A stretch of DNA of 64,000 nt from Chloroflexota bacterium (GCA_016215025.1 JACRMI010000166.1:1-64000); one strand, 5' to 3'; shown: positions 41,880 to 51,808, counted from the stretch's first letter. Numbers and translations: made by a program. The notes: generated from the letters alone by a model not told the origin.

Positions 41880-42641
41880 TCACTTGCGCACCAACTGGAT
41901 TCCCGCCGACGCAGCGCCGGTAATAAACTTCGCGTCCGATCCCATCGGCAGAAAAATAAATCCTTGCGCCACACGCTTGGCAGCCGATTCAGGACCCGCG
42001 CCGCCCGTATCGATCCCAGGAATTTTCCCGGTGTTGCGACATGCTTGCACGATACAATCAAGCGCGCGCGCATGTTCGTCGTGTTTGCCCGCATCGCGCG
42101 GATGAAACCCCATCGACAGCGCAAGGTCGGCCGGACCGGTCATGCAACCATCGATCCCAGGCACCGCCATGATCGCTTCCACATTTTCAACGGCTTGCGC
42201 ACTTTCGATTTGCACGGCGACGAAAAGTTGATCGTTGATCCAATCGGCATAATCGTCGCCATACGCGGCGGCGCGCCCCCAGCCAAAGGACCGCTCGCCG
42301 ACCGGCGGATAGCGGCACGCTTGAGCTGCTGCACGCGCTTGCTCAACCGTATCGACCATCGGCACAATGATTCCGAACACACCCGCATCCAGCAAGCGGG
42401 CGATTTCGGAATAGGTGTTGTGAATCACGCGCGCAAAGGGCATCGCGGGCGTGACGCAAACCGATGCGATGCCTTGTACGATCGATTCAGTTCCCCACGA
42501 GCCATGTTGACCGTCGAGCATCACAAAATCGACGCCAGAGTTGCCAAGTAGTTCAGCGGCGACCGGCGAACCCAGCTTGGCGGAATAACCAAAGGTCGGT
42601 TCGCCCCGTAACATTTTTTGTTTGGCTGTGTTTAGTTTCAT
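41880..42641 (-). CDS. HpcH/HpaI-type class II aldolase (2-keto-3-deoxy-sugar-acid aldolase)
   Basis: I chose ATG 42641 (MKLNTAKQKMLRG); the in-frame upstream extension is repeat sequence. 253 residues with FVMLDGQHGSWG (catalytic His), VAVQIESAQAVENV (metal Glu) and MTGPADLALSMG (metal Asp) motifs. The family cleaves 2-keto-3-deoxy-rhamnonate, -glucarate or 4-hydroxy-2-oxo-heptanedioate to pyruvate plus an aldehyde. Confidence 0.85.
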   Translation of the reverse strand: MKLNTAKQKMLRGEPTFGYSAKLGSPVAAELLGNSGVDFVMLDGQHGSWGTESIVQGIASVCVTPAMPFARVIHNTYSEIARLLDAGVFGIIVPMVDTVEQARAAAQACRYPPVGERSFGWGRAAAYGDDYADWINDQLFVAVQIESAQAVENVEAIMAVPGIDGCMTGPADLALSMGFHPRDAGKHDEHARALDCIVQACRNTGKIPGIDTGGAGPESAAKRVAQGFIFLPMGSDAKFITGAASAGIQLVRK

Positions 42642-42663
42642 CTGTGTTTTTAAGTACTCATTG

Positions 42664-42745
42664 CTGTCATTCTGAGGCGCGCTTTTTGCGCCGAAGAATC
42701 TCGTTCTTCCAAGACCCAGATTCTTCGCTCCGCTCAGAATGACAG
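42664..42745. repeat. Dispersed palindromic repeat, complete copy
   Basis: CTGTCATTCTGAG (42664-42676) and its exact complement CTCAGAATGACAG (42733-42745) bound an 82-base element in the gap between the aldolase and the ATPase gene. Confidence 0.85.
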
Positions 42746-42760
42746 CGTAGCAAGTCGATT

Positions 42761-43786
42761 TTATTTTTCTACCACTCCGCGCAATGTCAATTCCTTCGCT
42801 CGATGACATGCGACAAAATGTTTCGGCGCGATTTCTTCGAGCGTCGGCGTTATCTCTTTGCACACGTCCTGCGCGTATCGACAGCGCGGATGAAAATAAC
42901 AGCCGCTCGGCGGATTGGCAGGATCAGCGACTTCGCCTTGCAGGACGATACGCTCTGAACGCAGTCGCGGATCGGGCTTGGGTACCGCCGACATCAACGC
43001 TTCGGTGTACGGATGGCGCGGCGCGTAGAATAATGCTTTCGTCGGTGCCATTTCGACGATGCGCCCAACGTACATCACGGCGACGCGTTCGCTGATGTGT
43101 TTGACCACCGACAAATCGTGCGCAACAAAAAGATAGGTGAGACCCAGCTTCTCTTGCAGTTCGAGCATGAGGTTGAGAATTTGCGCCTGCACCGACACGT
43201 CGAGTGCGGACACCGGCTCATCGGCGACGACGAGGCGCGGGTTCAACGCTAGCGCGCGCGCAATGCCGATGCGTTGACGTTGACCGCCAGAGAACGCGTG
43301 CGGATAACGGCGCATGTATTCAGGACGGAGACCCACCATGCGCAATAATTCGGCGACGCGTTCCGTGCGCTTGGACTCGTTCTTTTCGCCATGCACCAAC
43401 AGCGGCTCGCCCACAATGTCGAGCAACGTCATGCGCGGGTTGAGCGATGAGAACGGGTCTTGGAAAATCATTTGCATCTGGCGGCGCAACGGCTGCAATT
43501 TGCCCCGTGGCAGCGATGCAACATCCATCACGTTGCCATCTTCCGCACGAAAATGAACCGTGCCTGCCGATGGATCAATCGCGCGCAGGATGCAGCGCGA
43601 AGTCGTCGTCTTGCCGCAGCCGGACTCGCCGACGAGCGAAAGCGTTTCGCCTTGGTTGATGTAAAACGTCACATCGTCCACCGCGCGCACATGGCCGACC
43701 ACTTTTTGCAACACGCCGCGGCGAATCGGAAAAAACTTGCGTAGGTTTTTGACGTCCAACAAAACGTCACTTGTTTGTTTCAACAT
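42761..43786 (-). CDS. oppF: Oligopeptide/dipeptide ABC transporter ATPase (OppF/DppF)
   Basis: 341 residues. Walker [11 protein letters not shown], signature [14 protein letters not shown], Walker [13 protein letters not shown], and the C-terminal oligo_HPY tail with [17 protein letters not shown] (cysteines for a [4Fe-4S] cluster seen in DppD/F) are all present. It pairs with the OppD gene just upstream. Confidence 0.92.
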   Translation of the reverse strand: MLKQTSDVLLDVKNLRKFFPIRRGVLQKVVGHVRAVDDVTFYINQGETLSLVGESGCGKTTTSRCILRAIDPSAGTVHFRAEDGNVMDVASLPRGKLQPLRRQMQMIFQDPFSSLNPRMTLLDIVGEPLLVHGEKNESKRTERVAELLRMVGLRPEYMRRYPHAFSGGQRQRIGIARALALNPRLVVADEPVSALDVSVQAQILNLMLELQEKLGLTYLFVAHDLSVVKHISERVAVMYVGRIVEMAPTKALFYAPRHPYTEALMSAVPKPDPRLRSERIVLQGEVADPANPPSGCYFHPRCRYAQDVCKEITPTLEEIAPKHFVACHRAKELTLRGVVEK

Positions 43787-43799
43787 TGCCTCGTGTTGG

Positions 43800-43951
43800 A
43801 GATTAAGGATTAGAGATTAGAGATTGAATACGCGAGCATGTCATGTTGAGCGGAGCGAAACATCTCGTCTTCATGCCGCGCGCGATTCTTCGGCGCAAAG
43901 ATCGCACCTCAGAATGACAAATGCTAAAAAGCAAATCTCCAATCTCTAATC
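43800..43951. repeat. TTAGAGA heptamers and a dispersed palindromic repeat
   Basis: TTAGAGATTAGAGATTG at 43811-43827 and complementary CAATCTCTAATCTCTA at 43939-43954 enclose a TGTCATGTTGAGCGGAGC...TCAGAATGACA dispersed repeat (43839-43919): one repeat nested in another. Confidence 0.8.
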
Positions 43952-43952
43952 T

Positions 43953-44957
43953 CTATTTTTGATACAGAAAACAACTTACCTTTTGTCGCTCATTCACGAT
44001 CTGCAACATCGGTTCAGTCTTGTCACACACGCCCGCTATGAATTGCGGACAGCGTGGATAGAATGGACAACCGGATGGACGATTGTACGGATGCGGAATC
44101 GATCCGGTGATGGTCGGCAATTTCGTGCGCGACTCGGTTTCGATACTCGGAATCGATTGCAGCAATGCTTTGGTGTACGGATGCTTGGGCGAATGGAAAA
44201 TATCGTCCACTGAGCCTTCTTCCACCACGCGACCCAGGTACATCACCACGACATCGTCCGCCATTTCCGCGATGACGCCCAGGTTATGCGTGATGAGCAT
44301 GATCGCCATGCCGCGCTGCTTTTGCAGATCGCGCAGCAGATCGAGAATCTGCGCTTGCGTCGTCACGTCGAGCGCCGTCGTCGGTTCGTCGGCGATGAGC
44401 AGACGCGGATCGCATGAGAGCGCGACGGCAATCATCGCGCGTTGCCGCAAGCCGCCGCTCAACTCGAACGCGTACTCGTCGATGCGGCGCTCTGGTTTGG
44501 GAATGCCGACCGAGCGCAGCGCTTCGATGCCGCGTTGGCGCGCTTCGGCTTTGTTCACGCTCATATGCAATTGAATCGCTTCGATGATTTGCGCGCCGAC
44601 GGTATGCACCGGGCTGAACGACGTCATGGGTTCTTGAAAGACGAGACCGATTTCTGCGCCGCGAATATCCCGCATCTCCTTGCTGTCCGGATGCAACTTG
44701 GTCAACTCGACCTCGCTGTCATTGGCGCGACGCAGAACGATTTCACCTTCGACGATACGTCCCGGCGATTCGATGATGCGCAGGATCGATTGTGCGGTGA
44801 CACTCTTGCCGCAGCCGCTCTCCCCGACGATGCCCAGCGTTTTGCCAGGATACACATCGAACGTCGCGCCATCTACAGCTTTGACGGTGCCTTCGTCTTG
44901 GAAGAAATAGGTTTTTAGGTTGCATACTGAGAGAAGTGGTTTATTTCCGTTTTGCAT
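43953..44957 (-). CDS. oppD: Oligopeptide/dipeptide ABC transporter ATPase (OppD/DppD)
   Basis: 334 residues. Walker A GESGCGKSVTA, signature LSGGLRQRAMIAVA, Walker B LLIADEPTTALD and the C-terminal RPSGCPFYPRCPQF cysteine motif are present. Works with OppF and the OppB/OppC permeases, which are separated from it by three unrelated genes. Confidence 0.92.
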   Translation of the reverse strand: MQNGNKPLLSVCNLKTYFFQDEGTVKAVDGATFDVYPGKTLGIVGESGCGKSVTAQSILRIIESPGRIVEGEIVLRRANDSEVELTKLHPDSKEMRDIRGAEIGLVFQEPMTSFSPVHTVGAQIIEAIQLHMSVNKAEARQRGIEALRSVGIPKPERRIDEYAFELSGGLRQRAMIAVALSCDPRLLIADEPTTALDVTTQAQILDLLRDLQKQRGMAIMLITHNLGVIAEMADDVVVMYLGRVVEEGSVDDIFHSPKHPYTKALLQSIPSIETESRTKLPTITGSIPHPYNRPSGCPFYPRCPQFIAGVCDKTEPMLQIVNERQKVSCFLYQK

Positions 44958-44964
44958 TCATTAT

Positions 44965-45052
44965 CCTAAATCGTATTCCGTGTTCCGTGTTCCGTCAATT
45001 TCTTCACGCATCACGCATAACATATCACGCCTTACGTTTCACGTTTCAGATT
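44965..45052. repeat. TTCCGTG and TCACGCA/TCACGTT heptamer array
   Basis: Three TTCCGTG-like units are followed by TCACGCA, TCACGCC and TTCACG units up to the stop of the B3/B4 gene. Confidence 0.75.
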
Positions 45053-45765
45053 CCTAGCTTCGGCTGCACGCTTTCCCAGCCAGCGCTCGCCTCAAGAAAA
45101 CATAGTTGTTCGACCACAACCCCCGGTGAGAACAAACGGACGTTCTCCACGATTTTTTTCAATTGCATGTCCACTAGTTCTATCGGAACGCCAGCGGGGG
45201 CATAAGCCACATATAGAGCGTGACACGTATTGATCGATATGGGAGAACGATTGTCTTGCCCATAAATGATCGAGCAGCAAATGCCGTCAGCACCCTTCAT
45301 GACCATATCGCTCGCATAAATGACTTTGGGCGAGCCACTCATCAGCGTCATGCGATCACCTTCGACGGATGTGTCGATGGAGATTGGTTCATGCAACTTG
45401 ACAACATCATGTCCGGCGGTAAGAACACAAGTCTCGACTTCAGCGATAAAGTTTGCGTCGACCAAAGGGAATACCGTCGGAAGATTTTTTCCTTTTTGGA
45501 CGATGGACTCGAGCTGAAGTTGAACGTGATACGTCTTGTTGAAACGTTTATAGTATTTATCGTAAGCGGACATCACGGGAAGCGCGAGCACATCTTGCCG
45601 CGTCAAGCCTCGATAGCGTTCTCGCAAATGCACTTCCACTTTGCGCTTTTGCTGTTCCATGCTCGACGATGGAAGCGTGTTGTCTGCGCCCGAAAGCTCC
45701 AGTAAGCCGATGATTGCTCCGGGGTGCGCATTTTTCCACGCGTCAGTTGCCGTTATTGAAAGCAT
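45046..45765 (-). CDS. B3/B4 domain protein (phenylalanyl-tRNA synthetase beta-like)
   Basis: 239 residues resembling the free-standing B3/B4 domain of PheT (COG3382): YRGLTRQDVLALPVMSAYDKY, PTVFPLVDANFIAEVETCVLTAGHD and SVEGDRMTLMSGSPKVIYA are typical. Such proteins may act as tRNA editing or nucleoside-binding factors; the cellular role is not settled. It has nothing obvious to do with peptide transport. Confidence 0.7.
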   Translation of the reverse strand: MLSITATDAWKNAHPGAIIGLLELSGADNTLPSSSMEQQKRKVEVHLRERYRGLTRQDVLALPVMSAYDKYYKRFNKTYHVQLQLESIVQKGKNLPTVFPLVDANFIAEVETCVLTAGHDVVKLHEPISIDTSVEGDRMTLMSGSPKVIYASDMVMKGADGICCSIIYGQDNRSPISINTCHALYVAYAPAGVPIELVDMQLKKIVENVRLFSPGVVVEQLCFLEASAGWESVQPKLGI

Positions 45766-45771
45766 ATCGAT

Positions 45772-46674
45772 TCACCACAAGTTGAAATTGTGATCGAACT
45801 TGCCTATCCCTTTGATCGCAATTTCGTTGCCCTTCGTCGTAACTTTACCTTCCACGTTCACGAGCGACTCGTAATAGTCAATATCGATATAGGAAAAGAA
45901 CGGCGGCATTCTCATTCGGGTGTGGTGGTAATAAACTGGAGTCGCGATCAAATCGAGATCGGGTGATTTGATTTGCCATGGCTGACCAATCTTTTCTGGA
46001 ACGAAAAAGAACTGAGCGGGAGAGAACAGATATTGCCATTGCCCACCATGCCACAGGTAGGTGTAGTGATGAGGCACACCCGCATCATAGTGACAATCTA
46101 ACACGATGCCAGCCGTATCCGGCGTCCAAAAGTGCAACCAGTTCGCGCAGGAATGCCGTGGCTGGACTCCCCAATTGTGTTCACAGTATCCATAACCCTG
46201 AAACGGAATTGCCTGTCCCTTTAGCTGCATGTTCCCTTGCGCGGTATTCATCGGAAACTGCGTGATGGTATAATCGATGTGGCGCGTCAGGAACCGGTTG
46301 GTATGCACTGGGGCTTGGCAGCGCTGCTCACATTGAAGTTGGAGATTGGGAGTTTGCGCCTCGATCTGCCAACCCGAATCGGCTTGTCCTTGAAAGCGCA
46401 GGTGTCCCCACTTGCCCTCTGCCGTGACGTTCACCGCATCGCCCGGCGCAGCATGGAATGAACCCAGATGGTCTTCTTCCCAACGCACATCATGTTCATA
46501 GTCGATGGCCTTGAGCGACACATAACTCGTCGGCAAGCCTTTCAGCGCAAGCAGCACAAAATACAATTTTCGTTCAGGGTCAAGCCTTTCAAAAGACCAC
46601 CACTGCTTCTGGCGCAAAAAAGCTAATCGTGCATGTCGCCGCGAGTCAATGCGGACGCTTCCTTCGGCATGCAT
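45772..46674 (-). CDS. CrtC/AttH lipocalin-like fold protein (tentative)
   Basis: The ATG at 46674 has AAGGAGAGG upstream, so the 52-base overlap with the DUF7000 gene is real. The 300-residue product is strand-rich with many Trp and His: YCEHNWGVQPRHSCANWLHFW, YHHTRMRMPP and FDHNFNLW at the C terminus. The GYCEHNWG motif resembles the carotenoid 1,2-hydratase/AttH calycin family, but no carotenoid genes are near. No signal peptide. Assignment is weak. Confidence 0.5.
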   Translation of the reverse strand: MHAEGSVRIDSRRHARLAFLRQKQWWSFERLDPERKLYFVLLALKGLPTSYVSLKAIDYEHDVRWEEDHLGSFHAAPGDAVNVTAEGKWGHLRFQGQADSGWQIEAQTPNLQLQCEQRCQAPVHTNRFLTRHIDYTITQFPMNTAQGNMQLKGQAIPFQGYGYCEHNWGVQPRHSCANWLHFWTPDTAGIVLDCHYDAGVPHHYTYLWHGGQWQYLFSPAQFFFVPEKIGQPWQIKSPDLDLIATPVYYHHTRMRMPPFFSYIDIDYYESLVNVEGKVTTKGNEIAIKGIGKFDHNFNLW

Positions 46675-47195
46675 CGTGTGCCTCTCCTTTTCTTCACCGC
46701 GGGCTGAGGCTCTGATAGGAATTTCTCAATGCTGACGATGAACGCGGCTGTGTCATTTTCGATCCTACAAGTCAAGGCGTCTGGGTCGCCAAAGTCGAAA
46801 TCCTTTGCCAAGTCACACTCGATAATAGAGTCAATGCCTACCGCAGGCATAACAACACGGTATTCTGCCCAATGGCTATCCTTACAAAGTTCCCAGTATT
46901 GCCGCTGAATCTTCCGATTGCGTGCCGCAAGCCAAGCTTCGAACCTGAACGCATCGTAGTTGAAGACAATTGCTATCTTTAGATCACGACGCTTGAGAGA
47001 AGGTGGAAAGAGAGCGAAATACGTCATGTCCATGTATCCCTGATAGAGACCGGAGACAGCTGGTTCCCCGTACTTACGCGCCAAGTCCGTTCGCAGCTCC
47101 ATCATGTAGGAAAGTAGTGCTCGGTACGCTTTCTGGATTGATCCCTTCTTGAGTTGCTTCCGCAATTCCTCCATATCTTTCTGGACCGCGTGCAT
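46623..47195 (-). CDS. DUF7000-like conserved hypothetical protein
   Basis: 190 residues, GGAAAGGAG site upstream. The body YRALLSYMMELRTDL, YGEPAVSGLYQGYMDMTYFA and LKIAIVFNYDAFRFEAWLA matches a widespread family of unknown function (DUF7000-type as I recall it). A basic tail with KKRRG ends the protein. No catalytic residues can be named. Confidence 0.6.
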   Translation of the reverse strand: MHAVQKDMEELRKQLKKGSIQKAYRALLSYMMELRTDLARKYGEPAVSGLYQGYMDMTYFALFPPSLKRRDLKIAIVFNYDAFRFEAWLAARNRKIQRQYWELCKDSHWAEYRVVMPAVGIDSIIECDLAKDFDFGDPDALTCRIENDTAAFIVSIEKFLSEPQPAVKKRRGTRCMPKEASALTRGDMHD

Positions 47196-47228
47196 GCTTG
47201 GCTCCTTTCCTTGCGCGCCTCACACTTG

Positions 47229-48362
47229 CTATCCGTACGGGTCTGCCGCATCGCGCAGACCATCGCCCACAAAGTTGAATGCGAGGACCGCGATAATGAC
47301 AGGAATCACGGGAATCAAAAGCCATGGCGAGATGGCTAACGCCTGAATATTTTGCGCGCCTTGAAGCAGCACGCCCCAACTGATCGCCGGCGGACGCAAA
47401 CCCAAACCCAGGAAACTCAGCGACGTTTCGCTGATAATCATCGCCGGGAGCGCCAGGGTGGTCGCCGCGATAATGTGGCTGATGAACGAGGGGACCATGT
47501 GGCGAAAGATAACGCGCGCCTTGCTGCAACCCAAAAGTTCGGCGGCCATCACAAAATCATCTTGGCGCAGGGAAAGAAAACGCCCACGCACCACGCGCGC
47601 GAGTTCGGTCCAGCCGATGAGCGAAATAATGATCGTGATGGCAAAGTAAACCTGGTTCACACTCCAATCGTTCGGGAGCGCCGCGGTGAGACCCATCCAA
47701 AGTGGAATCGTTGGCAGCGAGCGCAAAATTTCGATGATGCGCTGAATCACCGTGTCAAGGATGCCGCCCCAATAACCCGAAATGCCGCCGAGGACAACTC
47801 CAAGCAATAGACTCAGCGCCACACTAAAGAGACCAATCGTGAGCGATGTTTGCGTGCCATAGACCAGACGCGACCACAGATCACGTCCCTGGTCGTCCGT
47901 TCCCAAAAGGAATAACGCAGTCTGCGCATCTACACCTTCAACCGCAAAGAGGTGAATGTCCGTTGGGAAAATACCCAGGAACTTGTACGGAAACCCTTGC
48001 CCAAACAACTTGACCGGCAATCGGGTGTCCGTATCCACGACATAAACGCGCCTGAATGTTTTGGGATCGCGTGTGCCTTTGAGCGGATGAACGTACGGTT
48101 TGAATGCGCCATTGTCCAACCACACAATCGACTGCGGCGCGATCAAGCCCCGTTGCGCATCCGAGTCGTTGGGATCGGCATACGCCAAAAAATCCACGCT
48201 CACCACGATCAAATAGAAAACGATCAAGACGATAGCGCCCGACATCGCCAGCTTGTGCTTGCGAAAGCGCCACCACATCAATTGCCATTGCGTCGCGACG
48301 GCGATTTTTTCTTCAGCCGCCGTGGTAGTTAGCGTATCTTGGGGCAATACCATTTCAGCCAT
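47229..48362 (-). CDS. oppC: Oligopeptide/dipeptide ABC permease (OppC/DppC)
   Basis: 377 residues. An N-terminal helix (about 39-58) is followed by a periplasmic loop of about 120 residues and five membrane helices. The EAA loop (ELLGCSKARVIFRHMVPSF) that binds the ATPases is present. It is longer than typical DppC (about 300) because of the loop between helix 1 and 2. Confidence 0.9.
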   Translation of the reverse strand: MAEMVLPQDTLTTTAAEEKIAVATQWQLMWWRFRKHKLAMSGAIVLIVFYLIVVSVDFLAYADPNDSDAQRGLIAPQSIVWLDNGAFKPYVHPLKGTRDPKTFRRVYVVDTDTRLPVKLFGQGFPYKFLGIFPTDIHLFAVEGVDAQTALFLLGTDDQGRDLWSRLVYGTQTSLTIGLFSVALSLLLGVVLGGISGYWGGILDTVIQRIIEILRSLPTIPLWMGLTAALPNDWSVNQVYFAITIIISLIGWTELARVVRGRFLSLRQDDFVMAAELLGCSKARVIFRHMVPSFISHIIAATTLALPAMIISETSLSFLGLGLRPPAISWGVLLQGAQNIQALAISPWLLIPVIPVIIAVLAFNFVGDGLRDAADPYG

Positions 48363-48398
48363 GATTGTCTTCCCAGGTTGTCACTCAGAGTCCTTCAC

Positions 48399-48505
48399 TG
48401 TCATGCTGAGCGGAGCGAAGCATCTCATTAGCACACTCAGGATAAACTCCGCGAAGAGTCTCGTTCTTGCAACAACGAGATGCTTCTCTGCGTTCAGCAT
48501 GACAT
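48399..48505. repeat. Dispersed palindromic repeat copy between oppC and oppB
   Basis: CTGTCATGCTGAGCGGAGCG at 48399 and complementary TTCAGCATGACATG near 48494-48507 bound an element of about 110 bases. Confidence 0.85.
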
Positions 48506-48509
48506 GCAG

Positions 48510-49496
48510 TTACTTTCCCAAGCGAATGCGCGGATCGACCAACATCAACAATAAATCTGAAATCAATGTGCCGATGATGGTCAACACGCCGAGTAGCAAC
48601 ACAATCGTCCCCGCCAGAAACATGTCTTGCGCAACCAATGATTTCAAAAGCAAGGGACCTACCGTGGGCAAACTGAGCACCATCGAAACGATGAGCGTGC
48701 CCGAGACAGCTTGCGGCAACTCGTAGCCGATTGTGCTAATGAACGGATTGAGAGCGACGCGCACCGGATATTTCATAATCACGCGCGATTCGGCAAGTCC
48801 GCGCGCCCGCGCCGTGATCACGTACGGCTTGCGCAATTCGTCGAGCAGATTCGAGCGCATGATGCGAATCAGCCGCGCCGTACCAGCGACGCCAATGACG
48901 ATAGCGGGCGTCGGCAAGTGCTGGATGAGATCATTAACCCGTTCCAGACTCCACGGCGCTTCGGCGTAATCCGCGGAGAACAGTCCGCCTACATTCGCGC
49001 CAAAATAGGAAAATCCAACATACATGACGATCAAGGCGAGCATAAAGCCGGGAACCGCCAAGCCGAAAAAACCGATGAACGTAAAAATATAATCTCCAAT
49101 GGAATAACGTTTAACGGCGGAAAAAATTCCAATCGGAAGCGCGAGCGCCCAGGTGAACACGATGGACGAGAGTGCAATGACTATCGTCAATACGAGCCGA
49201 TCTCCGATAACGTCGAGCACCGGGCGAGTATATTCGATGGCCATGCCAAAGTTGCCTTGCATGATCAAGCCCATCCATTTTAGATACTGAACGTATATAG
49301 GCTGATTGATGCCATACTGTTCGCGCAGGGCTAGCTTTTCACCTTCGGTAATACCGGTACCTCCGGCAGACATTGTGTTTGCATACGTATCCACAAAGTC
49401 GCCCGGAGGCAATTGGATAATGAGAAACGACAAAACGGTAATTGCCCACATTGTGAGAATCGCTAACAGAACACGCCGAACCATGTATGCAAGCAT
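48510..49496 (-). CDS. oppB: Oligopeptide/dipeptide ABC permease (OppB/DppB)
   Basis: 328 residues with six predicted helices; starts MLAYMVRRVLLAILTMWAI, as usual for DppB. EAA loop: ARGLAESRVIMKYPVRVALNPF-type sequence near 215. Forms the channel with OppC. Confidence 0.92.
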   Translation of the reverse strand: MLAYMVRRVLLAILTMWAITVLSFLIIQLPPGDFVDTYANTMSAGGTGITEGEKLALREQYGINQPIYVQYLKWMGLIMQGNFGMAIEYTRPVLDVIGDRLVLTIVIALSSIVFTWALALPIGIFSAVKRYSIGDYIFTFIGFFGLAVPGFMLALIVMYVGFSYFGANVGGLFSADYAEAPWSLERVNDLIQHLPTPAIVIGVAGTARLIRIMRSNLLDELRKPYVITARARGLAESRVIMKYPVRVALNPFISTIGYELPQAVSGTLIVSMVLSLPTVGPLLLKSLVAQDMFLAGTIVLLLGVLTIIGTLISDLLLMLVDPRIRLGK

Positions 49497-49507
49497 AGAG
49501 ATTGCCT

Positions 49508-49633
49508 TTCCCCCACCCTAGCCCTCCCCCGCGTTTGCAGGGGAGGGAACCCTTTGCTCCCTCTCCTGTTTTCGTGACTGTGGTGAACTGCTCCACAGCC
49601 ATTTGAAAACGGGAGAGGGTTGGGGTGAGGGTT
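49508..49633. repeat. CCCTCTCC / GGAGAGGG inverted repeat with GTGGTGAACTG loop
   Basis: GCTCCCTCTCCTGTTTTC is mirrored by GAAAACGGGAGAGGG; a GAGGGTTAGGGTGAGGG-like end is shared with the small gap at 19500-19526. Confidence 0.7.
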
Positions 49634-49636
49634 ACA

Positions 49637-51808
49637 TTACGACTTGAAGAAGTAAGTCTGTGGACCTGACGTGCATGGCGTACGAGCGTGTTGCGCATTC
49701 ACCTGACGTTCGGGAACATTGCCCATATTGTTCTTGACGATGCGCACGCCCATAAACGCTGGCGATTGACCCACCACGCCGATGCTCCATTGTTGTTCGA
49801 CGACGATCTTCCAGATTTCTTTGGCACTCTTGATCTGGTCTTCTTCTTTCTGACCCATTGCCGCGCGGAACAGGTCCATTGCGCGCAGCATTTCGGGATC
49901 TTCAGGTTTCTTGCCTTGCTTGCCGTTCGACGCAAACCACTTGGCATACGCCATGCCCATGTGACATTCGGCGGCATCGACTGGCAAAGCATGACGCGCA
50001 AAGAGGTAAAGCATCTCCGAGCCGTCATTTGCCCAGGTGATCATCTGAACTTCGTCATTCGCGTCCTTGCCAAACGCGAGATTGCGTTCGGTCTCTTTGA
50101 TGTCCACGTCAATGCCGATCTTTTTCCATTGTTGTTTGATCATTTCGCCCATTGGCGTGTACGGCACGAATGAGCCGGGCACCGTGACCATCTCGAGGCG
50201 GAGACGACCTTTGCCGTCCAGGCGCTGGCGATAGCCTTCGCTATCCTTCTTGGTGTAACCCAGTTTGTCGAGGATGTCGTTCGATTGTTTGAGATCGAGC
50301 GTCGCCCACTTTTTGTTCCATTCGGGACCGGGCGCGTAGAGCGTGTCCGGCGCAGGCGCGGTCGAACCGGGCGTACCGACGCCGAGCCAGAACGCTTCGT
50401 TGAGTTGATCGCGATCGATACCCATCGAAAGCGCGTGCCGGAAATCCTTGTTCTTGATTAACTTTGAGATTTCGGCATCGCCTTCGTACGCGTTCCCCAA
50501 GTGCAGCGCCATATCCGAACCATTGAAAGCTGGGTCGAGATGAACGGTGTAGTTGCCCTTTTGCGCATTTTCCAAAAAGACAGGCAGTTTGGCCAGCCCC
50601 ATGTGACGTTCCTGGCAGTCGTACTCGCCGGCGATGGCGCGCAAGTTTGCGACTTCGGTATTCTCTGCCAGCGTCATGGTGAGCTTGTCGATGTACGGCA
50701 GTTGGTTGCCTTCGGTATCCACTTGCCAAAAGTACGGATTGCGTTCCATGCCCCAGGTGGGGGTGTTGATCGGCGAGACGGTTTTCCAGGGAGTCATGGT
50801 TGGGCAATCGGGATTGAGCGCCCAACTATAGCGGTTCTTAAAGTACGACACCCAGTTGTCAAAGCCCGCCGCTTTGGCTTTGGCATTGGCGGCTTCTTCC
50901 GACGAGTACTTGGGCAGGAACTGCTTGAGATACGCCGACGGGCAATACGCGCCGCCGTTGGTCTGGAACGCACCGCGCGTCGCGAATCCTGCGCCCATGG
51001 AGGTACTACCGGCGAGGATGTACACAAAGTAGGGATAGGGGTCTGGGAATTCAAAGGCAACAGTGGTCTCGTCGATTTTTTTCATGACGCCGTCTTTGCC
51101 GTTGATTTGAAATTCAAAGAAGGGTGTCGGCACGAGTGATTTGTTGAGGTAGACATCCTCGTACCAGAACATGAAATCGTTGGCGGTGAAGGGATCGCCA
51201 TTCGACCATTTTGCGCCTTTGCGCAAGTAGATGGTGACGGTCTTGCCATCATCGCTGACTTTCCAATCCTTTGCCAACGCGGGGACGATCTTGTTGCCGG
51301 TGTAATCAAAGTGCAAAATCTTGTCGGCGGAGTTGATGCGATTGCCATTCTCGTGATCGGCGGGGCCGGTAAAGGCACGCCGCCAGTTGCCGCCGTACTT
51401 GCCGGTTTCTTTGAGCGGCTTGATGACCATGAGGTCGCTGGGATCGGGCAAGCGTTTGGCAACTTCGGGGAGCTTGCCGGCTTTGACGAGATCCGCGAGC
51501 ATCGGCGCTTCTTTGAACGCCTTGGGGAATTGCGCAGTCTCGCGAATGATGGTGGGACCCTCGAGCTTGCCGACGAGCGTGCTGCCCAGTTTAGGTGCCG
51601 CTGACGATGACACCGCGCTGGATGCAGCCGAACTGCTGGAGACGGGTGCGGTCGTTGGCTTGGGGACTGCGGTTGCCGGCACAGCCGTTGGCGCGGCAGT
51701 CGGCGGCACCGCCGTAGGTGCCGGCGTGCAGCTGGCGATGATCGCGCCGAGTGACGTGGTTCCGGCCAATTTGATGAAATCACGTCGCGTCAATTTTTTG
51801 AGTGACAT
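49637..51808 (-). CDS. ABC transporter substrate-binding protein, family 5 (oligopeptide-type)
   Basis: 723 residues, AAGGAGG site upstream. The N terminus has a twin-arginine signal (TRRDFIKLAGTTSLGA) ending in a lipobox (IIASC), then a Pro/Ala/Thr and Ser/Ala-rich linker, so it is a lipid-anchored extracytoplasmic protein. The body is SBP_bac_5: YLRKGAKWSNGDPFTANDF, HALSMGIDRDQLNEAFW. It is larger than standard DppA (about 530), as in relatives tied to glycan or sugar-acid uptake. Context argues that it may bind a sugar oligomer or aldonate rather than peptides. Confidence 0.88.
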   Translation of the reverse strand: MSLKKLTRRDFIKLAGTTSLGAIIASCTPAPTAVPPTAAPTAVPATAVPKPTTAPVSSSSAASSAVSSSAAPKLGSTLVGKLEGPTIIRETAQFPKAFKEAPMLADLVKAGKLPEVAKRLPDPSDLMVIKPLKETGKYGGNWRRAFTGPADHENGNRINSADKILHFDYTGNKIVPALAKDWKVSDDGKTVTIYLRKGAKWSNGDPFTANDFMFWYEDVYLNKSLVPTPFFEFQINGKDGVMKKIDETTVAFEFPDPYPYFVYILAGSTSMGAGFATRGAFQTNGGAYCPSAYLKQFLPKYSSEEAANAKAKAAGFDNWVSYFKNRYSWALNPDCPTMTPWKTVSPINTPTWGMERNPYFWQVDTEGNQLPYIDKLTMTLAENTEVANLRAIAGEYDCQERHMGLAKLPVFLENAQKGNYTVHLDPAFNGSDMALHLGNAYEGDAEISKLIKNKDFRHALSMGIDRDQLNEAFWLGVGTPGSTAPAPDTLYAPGPEWNKKWATLDLKQSNDILDKLGYTKKDSEGYRQRLDGKGRLRLEMVTVPGSFVPYTPMGEMIKQQWKKIGIDVDIKETERNLAFGKDANDEVQMITWANDGSEMLYLFARHALPVDAAECHMGMAYAKWFASNGKQGKKPEDPEMLRAMDLFRAAMGQKEEDQIKSAKEIWKIVVEQQWSIGVVGQSPAFMGVRIVKNNMGNVPERQVNAQHARTPCTSGPQTYFFKS

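Noticed and set aside
41580-42551. Long open frame on the plus strand opposite the kinase and aldolase
   Set aside because: Antisense to conserved catalytic motifs of both genes; an artefact of GC-rich codons.
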